A stretch of DNA of 64,000 bases, from contig MPCU01000008.1 of assembly GCA_001874305.1 (NCBI GenBank), positions 1-64,000 of the forward strand, read 5' to 3'. Positions 34,825-44,499 of this stretch are shown piece by piece (position 1 is the first letter of the stretch; each line of letters begins with the position of its first letter). The DNA is from Bacteriovorax sp. MedPE-SWde (GTDB taxonomy: Bacteria > Bdellovibrionota > Bacteriovoracia > Bacteriovoracales > Bacteriovoracaceae). Both the position numbers and the translations under genes were made by a program. The notes below the pieces were generated by a model that made no database searches, had not been told where the DNA came from, and saw only the letters and a program-made list of their open reading frames with translations.

Positions 34825-35160
34825 ATGGAGTTAGATAATCAGTCATTTTGTTTTTTCGGTAAGAATACAAAAATCAATGGAGACCTTTTTCTAGAGGGAC
34901 CTTCACATATCTCTAGTACTATTGAAGGAAGTATTACAGTAAAAGAGAATCACAAACTATCCATTGAACCCACAGGTCTAGTGAAAGGTCGACTTAATGC
35001 CTATGATATAGATGTCTATGGAAAAGTTGATGGAGAGATCGTTTGTCATGGAACTTTACGTATATTCCCATCTGCCACAGTTTCTGGAAAAATCACTGCA
35101 AAAGGCCTAGTAATTCAACCTGGTGCTTCTGTAAATATGATTGGACACACTAACGATTAA
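34825..35160 (+). CDS. Bactofilin (polymer-forming cytoskeletal protein)
   Basis: 111 residues, a compact bactofilin domain: FFGKNTKINGDLFLEG near the N-terminus, then regular short beta-helix repeats (ISSTIEGSITV, GRLNAYDIDVYGKVDGEI, GTLRIFPSATVSGKITAKGLVI). Bactofilins assemble without nucleotide into filaments at the membrane and guide local peptidoglycan editing. The ribosome site GGGAG lies 6 bases before the ATG. It completes the shape module with the Csd6-type enzyme. Confidence 0.9.
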   Translation: MELDNQSFCFFGKNTKINGDLFLEGPSHISSTIEGSITVKENHKLSIEPTGLVKGRLNAYDIDVYGKVDGEIVCHGTLRIFPSATVSGKITAKGLVIQPGASVNMIGHTND

Positions 35161-35208
35161 TTCACTATTTAAGTTTAATTTATTGAGAGTCGTGACGATA
35201 AGTTACTG

Positions 35209-38200
35209 ATGACCAATTACAATTTAAAGAATATCCAAAATTCTCAGCGCAAAGAATTTGCCATCTCTACTTTGGTGATCGCTGGCGTAATTATCACATC
35301 TATATTAACCCATTCATGGTTTCAAAAAAACTTACGACTTAAGAATAAAAGCCTACTTGCAAAGAATGTCGAGCATTTATCAAATATAGTCTATCAAAGA
35401 CTTGAAAGGCGTCTTCATAGGCTAGACCACCTTGCTAAGAGATATAACCACAGAAGTGTTGAAGGCTGGATTGAGGAAGTTAAAATAAGCCATAAAGAGT
35501 TTAATGACTTACAAGCAATTGAATGGGCCGACAGATCGACAAAAGTTAAAATAATCTATCCACTAAGTGGTAATGAAGTAGCTCTAGGACTTATTCTCAA
35601 CAAAGAAAAAGAAAGACGCCTTGCAATTGAATCAGCAGTAATTGATGAAGAATATCTTATAACGAATCCAATTAACCTTAAACAAGGTGGCAAGGGATTT
35701 CTATCAATTCATCCGACTTATAAGAAAGCTGTACACAATGGATTTGTTGTAGGAGTTTTCAAAGCAGATAAGATTTTCTCGGCAATTGTTGACAAGAAGT
35801 ACCATGTTCAAATTAAGATTGGTGATAAATTGGTATTTACCCAGGGAAAATTCTCAAACAAAGACTCATCTAATACAAGTCATCGAAATAGTTTTCAAAT
35901 TAATATCGGAAAGAAGCTATTTAAAGTTTCTCTATATAAGGTAGTTCATAAAGACTTTCTTAATATAAATGAGTCAAAGCTCTATACATTCTTTATCACC
36001 ATATTTGATATTCTATTCTGTCTCTTTATAGTATTCAATTATAGAAATCGTGCAAAGTTAGCAAAATCAAAAGAAAGATACAAAGATGTTTCGATGGAAC
36101 TGGATATGGCGCTAGAAGGCGCAGGTCTTGGAGTCTGGGATTGGGATTTATTAGATAACTCCGTTCGCTTTGATAGGCGCTGGTGTGAAATGTTAGGTCT
36201 AAAGTATGAAATAACAGAAATGAACTTAAGCACATGGGAAGGAAGAGTCCACCTTGATGACATAAAACAGTGCTATCTCGATATAGAAAACTATATTTCA
36301 GGAAACTCAGATCTGTATGAAAATACCCATAGAATGAGACATGCTGATGGCAGATGGATCTATATTCTAGACAAAGGAAGAATTTCCGCAAGAGACTCAA
36401 ATGGAAAACCAATAAGGTTTACTGGTACCCACTTAGATATTACCCTTATAAAAGAACAAGAAGCTAAAATATCTGAGTTATATAAGACTCTTAATGAAAC
36501 AACTCTTATCTCTGAAACAGACTCTTCAGGGAAAATAACTCATACTAATGAGAGTTTTCAAAGAATTTCAAAGTATAGTGCTGAAGAACTGTTAGGGAAT
36601 GATCATAGAATTGTTAATTCCGGACACCATAGTAAAGAATTCATTAAAAACTTATGGGACACCATTCAAAGAGGCGATGTTTGGCGAGGGGAAATAAAGA
36701 ATAAGGCTAAAGATGGAAGCTTCTATTGGGTATACTCCTCTATCTACCCATCTAAAAATTCAAATGGTGATATCGAGAAGTTTGTATCAATTAGATACGA
36801 CATAACTGATAAGAAATTAAATGAAGAAAATAAATTATTTGAAACTCGATGCCTAAGATATAGTGACAAGCTATCTAAGATTCTTCACGGCTTAAGGAGA
36901 AGCTCTTCAGAGCAAAAAGATATCTTAGACCTATACAAGATAATTTTAACATCAATATGTAATGAACTTAACTGGTCTGTGGCGCATATATATACAGTTA
37001 ATCAAGACGACCGAAATGAGCTAGTTCCTTCTAAAGTCTGGTACGAGTCCTCACCATATAAATTTACGAAATTTATAGAAGTTACAGAGGCCACAAATTT
37101 TAGAAAGGGTAAGGGCCTTCCTGGACGAGTCCTACAAAGTCAGGATATCGCCTTCATTAAAGATGTAAATAAAGACAAGAATTACCCAAGAAATAAGAAG
37201 ATTACAAATATAAATCTACACAGTGCTATCGGGATACCTGTCATTTACAATACCGAAGTCATTGCTGTAATCGAGATGTATTCAGAAGAAACGAGACAAA
37301 GAGATGAAGCTTTGATGCAAGTACTTCACGATAAAATTCCACAGATTGGTAATATAATTGAGCAATTTAAATACGAAGAGAGTCTTAGAGATGCGAGAAA
37401 CTTAGCAGAGAAATCATCCAAGGCTAAATCAGACTTTCTTGCAAATATGAGTCATGAAATTAGGACTCCAATGAATGGAATGCTTGGCATGGTAAGCTTA
37501 CTTAAAGATACCAAGTTAAATGATAACCAAAGAGAAATTGTTAATACTCTTGATTTAAGTGGTAGCGGACTTTTATCTATACTTAATGACATTCTCGATT
37601 TTAGTAAAATTGAATCAAATAAAGTAGAAATTGAAAGAATCAGCTTTAATATCAACGACAGTTTAAGTGAAATAACTAACCTACTGTCTTTTTCAGCTAA
37701 GGCAAAAGGCACTGATCTAAACTACAATATATCAAAAGAAGTCCCAAAGTTTGCAATTGCAGATATCACAAAAATAAGACAAGTTCTCATAAACTTAATC
37801 TCGAATTCAATTAAGTTTACAGCGTCAGGAAAGATTGATGTTATTGTCACAATGAAAGATGATCTTTTAAAGTTTCAAGTAGTTGATACCGGGCTAGGAA
37901 TGAATGAAGAGAGTTTATCTAAACTATTCACACCTTTTACTCAAGCCGACAACAGTACAACTAGAAAATTTGGAGGTACAGGGCTTGGTCTTTCCATATC
38001 AAAGAACCTAATTAAACTAATGGGTGGAGATATTGATGTCGAAAGTCAATTGGGTCAGGGATCAACCTTCACATTCACTATTCCTATAGAAGAAAATAAC
38101 GAACTAGAGAAAATAACAAATCACTTAGAACAAGAAAAGACCCTACATCTAAAAGGACCAATTAGCATCCTTATTACTGAAGACAATAAAATAAATCAAA

Positions 38201-38520
38201 AGCTGGCAGTAGCATATTTATCAAAAATTGGCCTTTCTGCGGATATTGCTAATGATGGTGTTGAGGCCATAAAGAAAGTATCAAAGAAAGATTATGATAT
38301 TGTCTTTATGGATCTCCAAATGCCAAATATGGGTGGAATTGAAGCAACAATTGAGATAAAAAAGCAATTAGAAGAAGCTAGTCCAATTATTGTCGCTATG
38401 ACAGCAAATGCTTTTGAAGAAGATAAAAGGGCATGTAAAGATGCTGGTATGTCTGATTTCATCTCAAAACCAGTGAAAATTGAAAAGGTCATAGATATTT
38501 TAAATAAATTCTTTGCATAA
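35209..38520 (+). CDS. Membrane hybrid sensor histidine kinase (PAS-PAS-GAF-HisKA-HATPase-REC)
   Basis: 1103 residues. TM1 near 20-38 and TM2 near 262-283 enclose a periplasmic sensor (CHASE-like, not assigned). Cytoplasmic parts in order: PAS (about 300-415, GAGLGVWDWDLLDN), PAS (about 425-540), GAF (about 560-715), HisKA with His749 in NMSHEIRTPMNG, HATPase with GTGLGLSISKNLI, and a C-terminal receiver with phospho-acceptor Asp1035 (VFMDLQMPNMGG) and Lys in SKPVKIEK. No response regulator is adjacent, so phosphate may pass to a separate HPt. Start Shine-Dalgarno sequence is weak. It follows the bactofilin gene by 48 bases. Confidence 0.94.
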   Translation: MTNYNLKNIQNSQRKEFAISTLVIAGVIITSILTHSWFQKNLRLKNKSLLAKNVEHLSNIVYQRLERRLHRLDHLAKRYNHRSVEGWIEEVKISHKEFNDLQAIEWADRSTKVKIIYPLSGNEVALGLILNKEKERRLAIESAVIDEEYLITNPINLKQGGKGFLSIHPTYKKAVHNGFVVGVFKADKIFSAIVDKKYHVQIKIGDKLVFTQGKFSNKDSSNTSHRNSFQINIGKKLFKVSLYKVVHKDFLNINESKLYTFFITIFDILFCLFIVFNYRNRAKLAKSKERYKDVSMELDMALEGAGLGVWDWDLLDNSVRFDRRWCEMLGLKYEITEMNLSTWEGRVHLDDIKQCYLDIENYISGNSDLYENTHRMRHADGRWIYILDKGRISARDSNGKPIRFTGTHLDITLIKEQEAKISELYKTLNETTLISETDSSGKITHTNESFQRISKYSAEELLGNDHRIVNSGHHSKEFIKNLWDTIQRGDVWRGEIKNKAKDGSFYWVYSSIYPSKNSNGDIEKFVSIRYDITDKKLNEENKLFETRCLRYSDKLSKILHGLRRSSSEQKDILDLYKIILTSICNELNWSVAHIYTVNQDDRNELVPSKVWYESSPYKFTKFIEVTEATNFRKGKGLPGRVLQSQDIAFIKDVNKDKNYPRNKKITNINLHSAIGIPVIYNTEVIAVIEMYSEETRQRDEALMQVLHDKIPQIGNIIEQFKYEESLRDARNLAEKSSKAKSDFLANMSHEIRTPMNGMLGMVSLLKDTKLNDNQREIVNTLDLSGSGLLSILNDILDFSKIESNKVEIERISFNINDSLSEITNLLSFSAKAKGTDLNYNISKEVPKFAIADITKIRQVLINLISNSIKFTASGKIDVIVTMKDDLLKFQVVDTGLGMNEESLSKLFTPFTQADNSTTRKFGGTGLGLSISKNLIKLMGGDIDVESQLGQGSTFTFTIPIEENNELEKITNHLEQEKTLHLKGPISILITEDNKINQKLAVAYLSKIGLSADIANDGVEAIKKVSKKDYDIVFMDLQMPNMGGIEATIEIKKQLEEASPIIVAMTANAFEEDKRACKDAGMSDFISKPVKIEKVIDILNKFFA

Positions 38521-38524
38521 AAAA

Positions 38525-38541
38525 GCCCCTACTTGAGGGGC
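38525..38541. terminator. Bidirectional terminator
   Basis: GCCCCT, loop ACTTG, AGGGGC, with a T6 run on the minus strand (A-run 38519-38524). It serves the M16 operon and the kinase gene. Confidence 0.75.
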
Positions 38542-38548
38542 CTTAGCA

Positions 38549-39898
38549 TTATAGAAACTTCTTATATGAGTGAACTTTAACAGGGCCAAGTTTTTTTAAC
38601 CTCTTTAAAAGATTCTTTTGCCCCAACACAACAATATCAACTCCATTCCATGGAAATGTTTGCTTTATTAACTTTGCCACTTCAGCGGCAGATGTTGAAT
38701 CCAAAGTCTTATTATAGTCAAAGAATCTCTTATAACTGTGACCAACATGATCTAGAAACATTAGCTCTTTTATAAAGCGAGATGAGCTTTCAAACTGAAA
38801 TGGAAAGCCACCTTTCAAGCTCATCTTTACAGTTTTAATTTCTTCTTGGGTAATCTTTCCTTCACCCTTTTCTTTAAGAACATTCTTTGTAACATTGAGA
38901 AGTTCTTCAATTGATTTTACTTTAGTAAAAGTATTAATGACTGCACGTCCATAATTCTTCTGTCCACCGGCATAAGCATATGCTGAATACGTTAGACCTC
39001 TTTTAACTCTTAATTCAGACATAAGAACTGAAGTAAATCCACCACCAAGGTAGTGGCCCATTAGACCTAATTTTTCGAATTCATCAAACTCTCCAGGAGC
39101 TAGGAACTTCCCCATAACCACTTGAGCTTGATTGGCCTTTGGAACAGTAATTAAGTGTATCTTGGCCTTCTTCTTCTTATACTTATAAGTTACTTCTCTC
39201 TCAAACTTAGCGTTTGTATTCCACCCACATTCATTTAAAACAATATTCTTGATATTTAATGCAGACTTAGGACCCGAGATATAAACTTTCTTTTTTACCT
39301 TCTGATTGAAGTATCTTAGCTTATTTCTTAAGTGCTTAGACTTAATCTTACTGATCGTTTTAATTTTTCCACTTACTGGATTAGAAAAAGGTGAACCTCC
39401 AAGACTAATCTCTCTAAATGCCATTGAGGCAAGTTTTCCATGAGAGTTAACCATATTCTTTCTAGAACTGATCGTTGATCTCTTAAACTTTGCAAGTTCT
39501 TTAGAAGGAAAAATTGTGTCCTTAAACATATGACAAACTTTCTTCATCGTTGGAATGATATCTTTAGAAAGACCCGAAACAGTATACGTTGAGTATTCAT
39601 GTACAGATTTACCTCCAACACTAACTCCATAGAAATCTAGGTTATCGGCGATCTCTTTTAAAGAAAACCTATTCGTCCCTGTTTCTAAAAGGTTAAACAT
39701 TGTATTGGTTTCACCTTTTCGACTACCGTCTGAAAGACTTCCATCAGCAAAGTAGAAAATGACATCGTAGGTTGGAAATCTATCATCTTCTAACCAAGTA
39801 ACTTCGATATCGTCCCACATCATCTTATGAATTTTATCTGCAATATCGTTTGCTTGAATACTTATTGTCAGTAATAAACTTAAAAATATCTTCTTCAT
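38549..39898 (-). CDS. M16 peptidase-like protein lacking the zinc motif
   Basis: 449 residues, signal peptide (MKKIFLSLLLTISIQA). The M16 fold is clear from the C-terminal half: LGGGFTSVLMSELRVKRGLTYSAYAY carries the Arg/Tyr substrate-binding motif. The N-terminal half has no HxxEH (position is occupied by sequence around FNLLETGTNRF), so it cannot bind the catalytic zinc. It is the downstream partner of an M16 protein with an intact site, 14 bases away. Such active/inactive pairs work as heterodimers. The substrate is unknown. Confidence 0.88.
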   Translation of the reverse strand: MKKIFLSLLLTISIQANDIADKIHKMMWDDIEVTWLEDDRFPTYDVIFYFADGSLSDGSRKGETNTMFNLLETGTNRFSLKEIADNLDFYGVSVGGKSVHEYSTYTVSGLSKDIIPTMKKVCHMFKDTIFPSKELAKFKRSTISSRKNMVNSHGKLASMAFREISLGGSPFSNPVSGKIKTISKIKSKHLRNKLRYFNQKVKKKVYISGPKSALNIKNIVLNECGWNTNAKFEREVTYKYKKKKAKIHLITVPKANQAQVVMGKFLAPGEFDEFEKLGLMGHYLGGGFTSVLMSELRVKRGLTYSAYAYAGGQKNYGRAVINTFTKVKSIEELLNVTKNVLKEKGEGKITQEEIKTVKMSLKGGFPFQFESSSRFIKELMFLDHVGHSYKRFFDYNKTLDSTSAAEVAKLIKQTFPWNGVDIVVLGQKNLLKRLKKLGPVKVHSYKKFL

Positions 39899-39912
39899 TA
39901 TATTATCCTAAA

Positions 39913-41316
39913 TTATTTTCTATGTTTCTTAGAGTGCTTCTTCCATACAGAAATGAATGCTGACTTCTTAGGGTTTAAATACTTATTACAAGCGGCCTTA
40001 ACTTTTTCAACTGTCATAGAGTTGTAAATAGCTAACTCCTCTTCGTACTTCTTATAATCTCCATAGAAGAATTCATTTGAACCAAGAAAGCTTGCTAGTC
40101 CTGCATTTGTCTGTATTCCACTATAGTAACCTACAAGAAGGATATTCTTTGTTTTTTGAACATTCCTTGGAGTTACTGCTATATGACAGGCCTTCTTTAA
40201 ACTCTTCATTAATGATCTTCTAAACTTAGTAAGACTCACCTTATCTAGTAGTTGTCCTTGAATAAAGAAAACTCCACTATTTTTTAGTGTATAGTTTGCA
40301 GCATAGATACTTGTTAGCTTAGGCTTTCTATTCATTACGAAAGTTTGAGTAAGATAAGAGCTTGTTCCCGTACCTAGAATACTTGAAAGAAAGTCCAGAG
40401 CATAACCATCCTCAGTCCCTACTCCAATTGAAGGAAAACTTAGTGTAAACATTGGCGTTGCACTTTGTCCGTGTACCTTTTTAACGACAGGAAGCTTTGC
40501 CTTAGAGATATATCTCTCTTTTCTATCAAGCTTTTTCTTTAGGGCGTCAAGATTTTCATTTGCAGGAATTTTACCAAGCTTTGCTTCAAGGTAATCCACT
40601 ACAGCATCGGCCTTAACATCTCCAACGATAACCATGATTGCATTGTTAGGTGCATAGAAGTCTTTATAGAAGTCCATCATCTTTTCTCTGGAGAGATTTT
40701 GAACATCTTTTTCTTCACCAATGACAGAACCTCCATAAGGAGTTCCTTTGAACATTGTTTTCATCATTGATTGATAAATTTGACCACGAGGACTATTCTC
40801 GTATCTCATTTTTCTCTCTTCAAGAACAACCTTTCTTTCTTTTTCAAAGGCCTCAGGTTCCAATTCAAGATTGGCCATTCTTTCTGCCTCTAAATTAATA
40901 ATTTTCTCAATTGTATAACTTGGAACATTTTCATAATAAACAGTATTATCAAATGTCGTATAAGCGTTTGAGTTTCCACCGTTACTTTCAATAAACTTTG
41001 AAAAAGTTCCAGCAGGATTATTCTTAGTCTTCTTAAAGAGCATATGTTCTAGAAAGTGAGTCGAACCAGTTGTGCCCTCATACTCATATCTTCCACCTAC
41101 ATCATAGTACGTATAGAGAGAGAATATTGGCAGTTTATGGTTTTCAGAGATAAGAACTTTCATACCGTTTGATAGAGTTCTCTTTTCAACATCTAACTTA
41201 AGGTTTAGTTCACTTAAACTTCCAGCGAACTTGTTTTTCTTCGAGCTTGTCTTAGTAATGTTCCCGCAAGAACTTAAGAGCAATCCGAATAAACAGATAT
41301 AGACACTTCGTGACAT
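39913..41316 (-). CDS. M16 zinc protease lipoprotein (active subunit)
   Basis: 467 residues with lipobox LLLSSC (Cys17). Zinc motif HFLEH (His87, Glu90, His91) in the typical STHFLEHMLFKKT context, with the third ligand Glu in the downstream helix (IINLEAERMANLELE). It degrades peptides or processes envelope proteins in the periplasm, probably together with the inactive partner encoded next. For a predator this may be a hydrolase for prey periplasmic proteins, but that is not shown by the sequence. Confidence 0.92.
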   Translation of the reverse strand: MSRSVYICLFGLLLSSCGNITKTSSKKNKFAGSLSELNLKLDVEKRTLSNGMKVLISENHKLPIFSLYTYYDVGGRYEYEGTTGSTHFLEHMLFKKTKNNPAGTFSKFIESNGGNSNAYTTFDNTVYYENVPSYTIEKIINLEAERMANLELEPEAFEKERKVVLEERKMRYENSPRGQIYQSMMKTMFKGTPYGGSVIGEEKDVQNLSREKMMDFYKDFYAPNNAIMVIVGDVKADAVVDYLEAKLGKIPANENLDALKKKLDRKERYISKAKLPVVKKVHGQSATPMFTLSFPSIGVGTEDGYALDFLSSILGTGTSSYLTQTFVMNRKPKLTSIYAANYTLKNSGVFFIQGQLLDKVSLTKFRRSLMKSLKKACHIAVTPRNVQKTKNILLVGYYSGIQTNAGLASFLGSNEFFYGDYKKYEEELAIYNSMTVEKVKAACNKYLNPKKSAFISVWKKHSKKHRK

Positions 41317-41384
41317 GGTATAAAACTCCTATTTTATTATATAATTAACTTAAAAAGTTATCATTTTCTTGGCAATATAAACTT

Positions 41385-42212
41385 ATGAAGACAAAAATTA
41401 CGATATTAGGCTCAGGAACAAGTACCGGTGTTCCACTTCTTGGATGCTCTTGTGCTGTATGCACATCGGACAATCCAAAGAATAAGAGATTGAGAACAAG
41501 TTTTTTCTTACAAACGAAAAAAGGAAATCACATTCTCATTGATGCAACTCCCGACTTAAGGACTCAGTTACTTAGGGCCAATATCAAAAATGTCGACCAG
41601 ACAATCATAACACATGATCATGCCGATCATGTACACGGAATAGATGATCTTAGACCTTTTTGCTTTGGGCCTCCTCCAAGGTCACTACCTGTCTACACTC
41701 ACAAGGAATGTCACAAGGCATTAATTGAAAGATTTCCCTATATATTTGAAAAAGATTACTTCAATGAAAATAGGCCGGTATTAGGAGGAGGTATTCCTCG
41801 CCTACATATAAATGAAGTAAATAGTGATGGAGAAGATGTTGATATAAACGGCGACAACTTTCAATTTCACCTGCTTCCCCATGGGCATCATAAATCAATG
41901 GGGATTATTCATGGAAGAATTGGAATCTTTATCGATTGCAGCACCATCCCTACTCCAGTAGTTAAAAAGCTTAATGGATTGAGCCTAGACCTTCTCATCA
42001 TTGACTGTGTCAACAACGGTAAACACAAGACACACCTAACGACAGAGACGGCTTTTGAACTCATTAAAAGGATTTCTCCTAAAAAGGCACTACTCATTCA
42101 CATGGGACACCGACTCGAACACAACCAACTTGAAGAACTATGCCGCGACGAATTTAAAGACTCCAGCATTGACGTCTCTGTCACTTACGACACTATGCAT
42201 ATAGAAGTGTAA
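41385..42212 (+). CDS. PhnP-like metallo-beta-lactamase-fold hydrolase
   Basis: 275 residues, cytoplasmic. N-terminal GSGTSTGVPLLGCSCAVC matches the zinc-binding Cys cluster of PhnP-like phosphodiesterases, followed by DATPDLRTQLL, the metal site THDHADHVHGIDDLRP, and LPHGHH with a C-terminal LIHMGHRLEH. PhnP hydrolyses 5-phosphoribosyl 1,2-cyclic phosphate; other relatives work on different cyclic phosphates. No phn genes are nearby, so the substrate stays open. Confidence 0.88.
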   Translation: MKTKITILGSGTSTGVPLLGCSCAVCTSDNPKNKRLRTSFFLQTKKGNHILIDATPDLRTQLLRANIKNVDQTIITHDHADHVHGIDDLRPFCFGPPPRSLPVYTHKECHKALIERFPYIFEKDYFNENRPVLGGGIPRLHINEVNSDGEDVDINGDNFQFHLLPHGHHKSMGIIHGRIGIFIDCSTIPTPVVKKLNGLSLDLLIIDCVNNGKHKTHLTTETAFELIKRISPKKALLIHMGHRLEHNQLEELCRDEFKDSSIDVSVTYDTMHIEV

Positions 42213-42220
42213 ATTTCCGC

Positions 42221-42248
42221 TTGATATTTGGCGTAAAACATTTATATT
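42221..42248 (+). promoter_or_regulatory. Promoter of alanine dehydrogenase
   Basis: TTGATA (42221-42226), 16-base spacer, TATATT (42243-42248), 30 bases before the start codon. Confidence 0.5.
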
Positions 42249-42278
42249 GGGCGGATATTGTAATAACAGGAGATGAGT

Positions 42279-43385
42279 ATGAAAATCGGTATTCCTAAGG
42301 AAATCAAAAATAATGAAAACCGTGTTGGCCTAGTTCCAGGTGGAGTTAGACAACTTATTCATGATGGAAATGAAGTATATGTAGAAACTAATGCCGGTGT
42401 AGGTATTGGTATCTCAGATGAACAATATATTAATGCTGGAGCTAAAATTCTTCCAAGTCTTGAAGATGTATTTGCAACCGCAGAAATGATTATAAAAGTA
42501 AAAGAGCCTCAAGCAAGAGAGATCGCTCTATTAAGACCACATCATATTCTTTATACATACCTTCACCTTGCGGCGGATATGCCACAAACGACAGGTTTAA
42601 TGGACTCTGGTTCAACTTGTATTGCGTACGAAACAATTCAACCAGAAGATAACTCTCTTCCACTTTTAACACCAATGTCTGAAGTGGCCGGAAGAATGTC
42701 TACTCAAATTGGAGCATCATATCTTCAACTAGATAATGGTGGAAAAGGTATCCTACTAGGTGGTGTACCAGGGACAAGAAGAGCAAAAGTTACAGTTATT
42801 GGTTGTGGAATTGCAGGAACAAATGCAATCAAAATGGCAATGGGAATGGGAGCTGACGTAACAGCAATTGACCTTTCTACAAAGAGACTAGCTGAGCTAG
42901 ATGATCTTTTTGACAATAGAATAACTACTCTATTTTCAAATATAGAAAATATTGAAAATTCAGTAATTAACTCAGATTTAGTTATTGGTGCAGTTCTAAT
43001 ACCTGGAGCAAAAGCTCCAAAGCTTGTGACAAGAGAGATGATCTCTAAAATGGAAAATGGTTCTGTTGTAGTAGATATCGCTGTTGATCAAGGTGGATGT
43101 ATTGAGACTTGTAAGCCTACAACACATGAAAACCCAACTTTCTTAGTAGATGGTGTTGTTCATTACTGTGTTGCAAATATGCCTGGTGCTGTTGCACAAA
43201 CATCAACTTATGCCCTTACAAATGTAACTTTAAAGTATGCAAGAATGATTGCTAAGTTTGGTGTTGCTGAAGCGGCACAAATGGATGAAGCATTTAAAAA
43301 AGGTATCAATATTTACAAAGGTGACCTAGTTTACGAACAGGTTGCAAAAGATCTCGATCTTAAATACACTGAATTAAATATTTAA
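42279..43385 (+). CDS. ald: Alanine dehydrogenase
   Basis: 368 residues, NAD-dependent interconversion of L-alanine and pyruvate plus ammonia. Family features: MKIGIPKEIKNNENRVGL, KVKEPQ with catalytic Lys, YLHLAAD with His, the NAD fold GCGIAGTNAIKMAMGMGADV and DIAVDQGGC. I choose the ATG at 42279: the GGAG ribosome site abuts the earlier in-frame ATG at 42273 but stands 6 bases before this one. In a peptide-eating organism it would channel amino acids into pyruvate. Confidence 0.96.
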   Translation: MKIGIPKEIKNNENRVGLVPGGVRQLIHDGNEVYVETNAGVGIGISDEQYINAGAKILPSLEDVFATAEMIIKVKEPQAREIALLRPHHILYTYLHLAADMPQTTGLMDSGSTCIAYETIQPEDNSLPLLTPMSEVAGRMSTQIGASYLQLDNGGKGILLGGVPGTRRAKVTVIGCGIAGTNAIKMAMGMGADVTAIDLSTKRLAELDDLFDNRITTLFSNIENIENSVINSDLVIGAVLIPGAKAPKLVTREMISKMENGSVVVDIAVDQGGCIETCKPTTHENPTFLVDGVVHYCVANMPGAVAQTSTYALTNVTLKYARMIAKFGVAEAAQMDEAFKKGINIYKGDLVYEQVAKDLDLKYTELNI

Positions 43386-43393
43386 AAAAGTTT

Positions 43394-43420
43394 AAGGGCC
43401 TTTTTTAGGGCCCTTTTTTT
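43394..43420 (+). terminator. Terminator after ald
   Basis: AAGGGCC (43394-43400), 8-base T-rich loop, GGCCCTT (43409-43415), then a T-run to 43420, directly followed by a possible ATG of the next gene. Confidence 0.85.
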
Positions 43421-44434
43421 ATGGGTTTAATTTCTATGTTATATAAGTTTCTTCTTACTCTTCTTATATTCTCAATTACAATAAGCTGTTCACTTACAAA
43501 GAAAGACCTTCTCACTCATGAAGTTCTTTTACCAGAGAACTGGCAAGCTCAAATAGCGCTACCTCTTGAAGATAGAGTTATCAAAGAAAGTAAATTAAAT
43601 ATTCAAGACTTTATTAAACAGTGGAAGCAAGTAAACACTATTGACTATAAAGGGATCGAATCAGAATCAGAGCTACAAATAAAGCTAATCAAAAAATATA
43701 TTAGGGTTCTTCCTAAATCAGTCTACGACTTCTTAAACAATAAAGTCGCTGGAATCATCCTTGTTGAAGATCTTAACATTCCTCTTGTTATACAATCAGT
43801 GAGCTCAGAGAGCGGCCACTTTCTGATATTCCTAGACAGCAAGATAAACTCACTAGGACTCAATGATTGGTACACTTGGCGAGAGTTTTCAGCATTTGGT
43901 CAAGAAGATAGTAACTTTGTAATTGAAGCATTCTTAAGTCATAAGAATTCTCAAAAAGACACTTTCAACTACGTAATCTCCCAAGCAGTTGCATTAATCC
44001 TTAGTGCTGATACTAAGTTATTTCCAAAGGACTTATCCAAGCAACCACTAAAGAACCTCAACTTTATTAAGCGCAGCTGGATCAATAATAAAGGAATTAT
44101 ACAGTCTCACCATGATAACCTTCTAGATGAAATGAGGTATTTATCGTTCTATGGTGGATCCACGAGAACATTCACACGAGATAAGATCTACAGCTTTTAT
44201 CAAAGACTAGAGAAAACTAATTTTGTAAATCTCTATTCAACAACAGGTGCTCTTAGAGACTTTGTTGAATCTATTGCTGTATATATGCACGTCTATATTT
44301 TTGGAAAGCCATTTCAAATTGATTTCTATGAAAGTGAAACTCTACTTGAAAGTTACTCTCACTGTCTTAATCTTCCAAGGTGTCTTGGAAAGAAGAAAGA
44401 TCTGACTAAAATACTCAATCAACATATTAACTAA
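43421..44434 (+). CDS. Lipoprotein of unknown function
   Basis: 337 residues with a lipobox-like ITISC (Cys23) after a hydrophobic N-terminus. No family recognised. The rest is helical with a histidine-rich part (SHHDNLLDEMRYLSFYGG) and a possible metal-like set (ESGHF, DEMRYL, ESIAVYMHVY), faintly like a zinc-metallopeptidase without a clear HExxH. The first ATG (43421) abuts the T-run of the ald terminator and has no Shine-Dalgarno sequence; Met6 at 43436 is equally possible. Transcription probably depends on read-through. Confidence 0.65.
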   Translation: MGLISMLYKFLLTLLIFSITISCSLTKKDLLTHEVLLPENWQAQIALPLEDRVIKESKLNIQDFIKQWKQVNTIDYKGIESESELQIKLIKKYIRVLPKSVYDFLNNKVAGIILVEDLNIPLVIQSVSSESGHFLIFLDSKINSLGLNDWYTWREFSAFGQEDSNFVIEAFLSHKNSQKDTFNYVISQAVALILSADTKLFPKDLSKQPLKNLNFIKRSWINNKGIIQSHHDNLLDEMRYLSFYGGSTRTFTRDKIYSFYQRLEKTNFVNLYSTTGALRDFVESIAVYMHVYIFGKPFQIDFYESETLLESYSHCLNLPRCLGKKKDLTKILNQHIN

Positions 44435-44499
44435 TAGTATACAATTATCCTCCCTTGTTATAACTCTCCCATCGGTTTAAAATTGATAGTGGAGATTTT

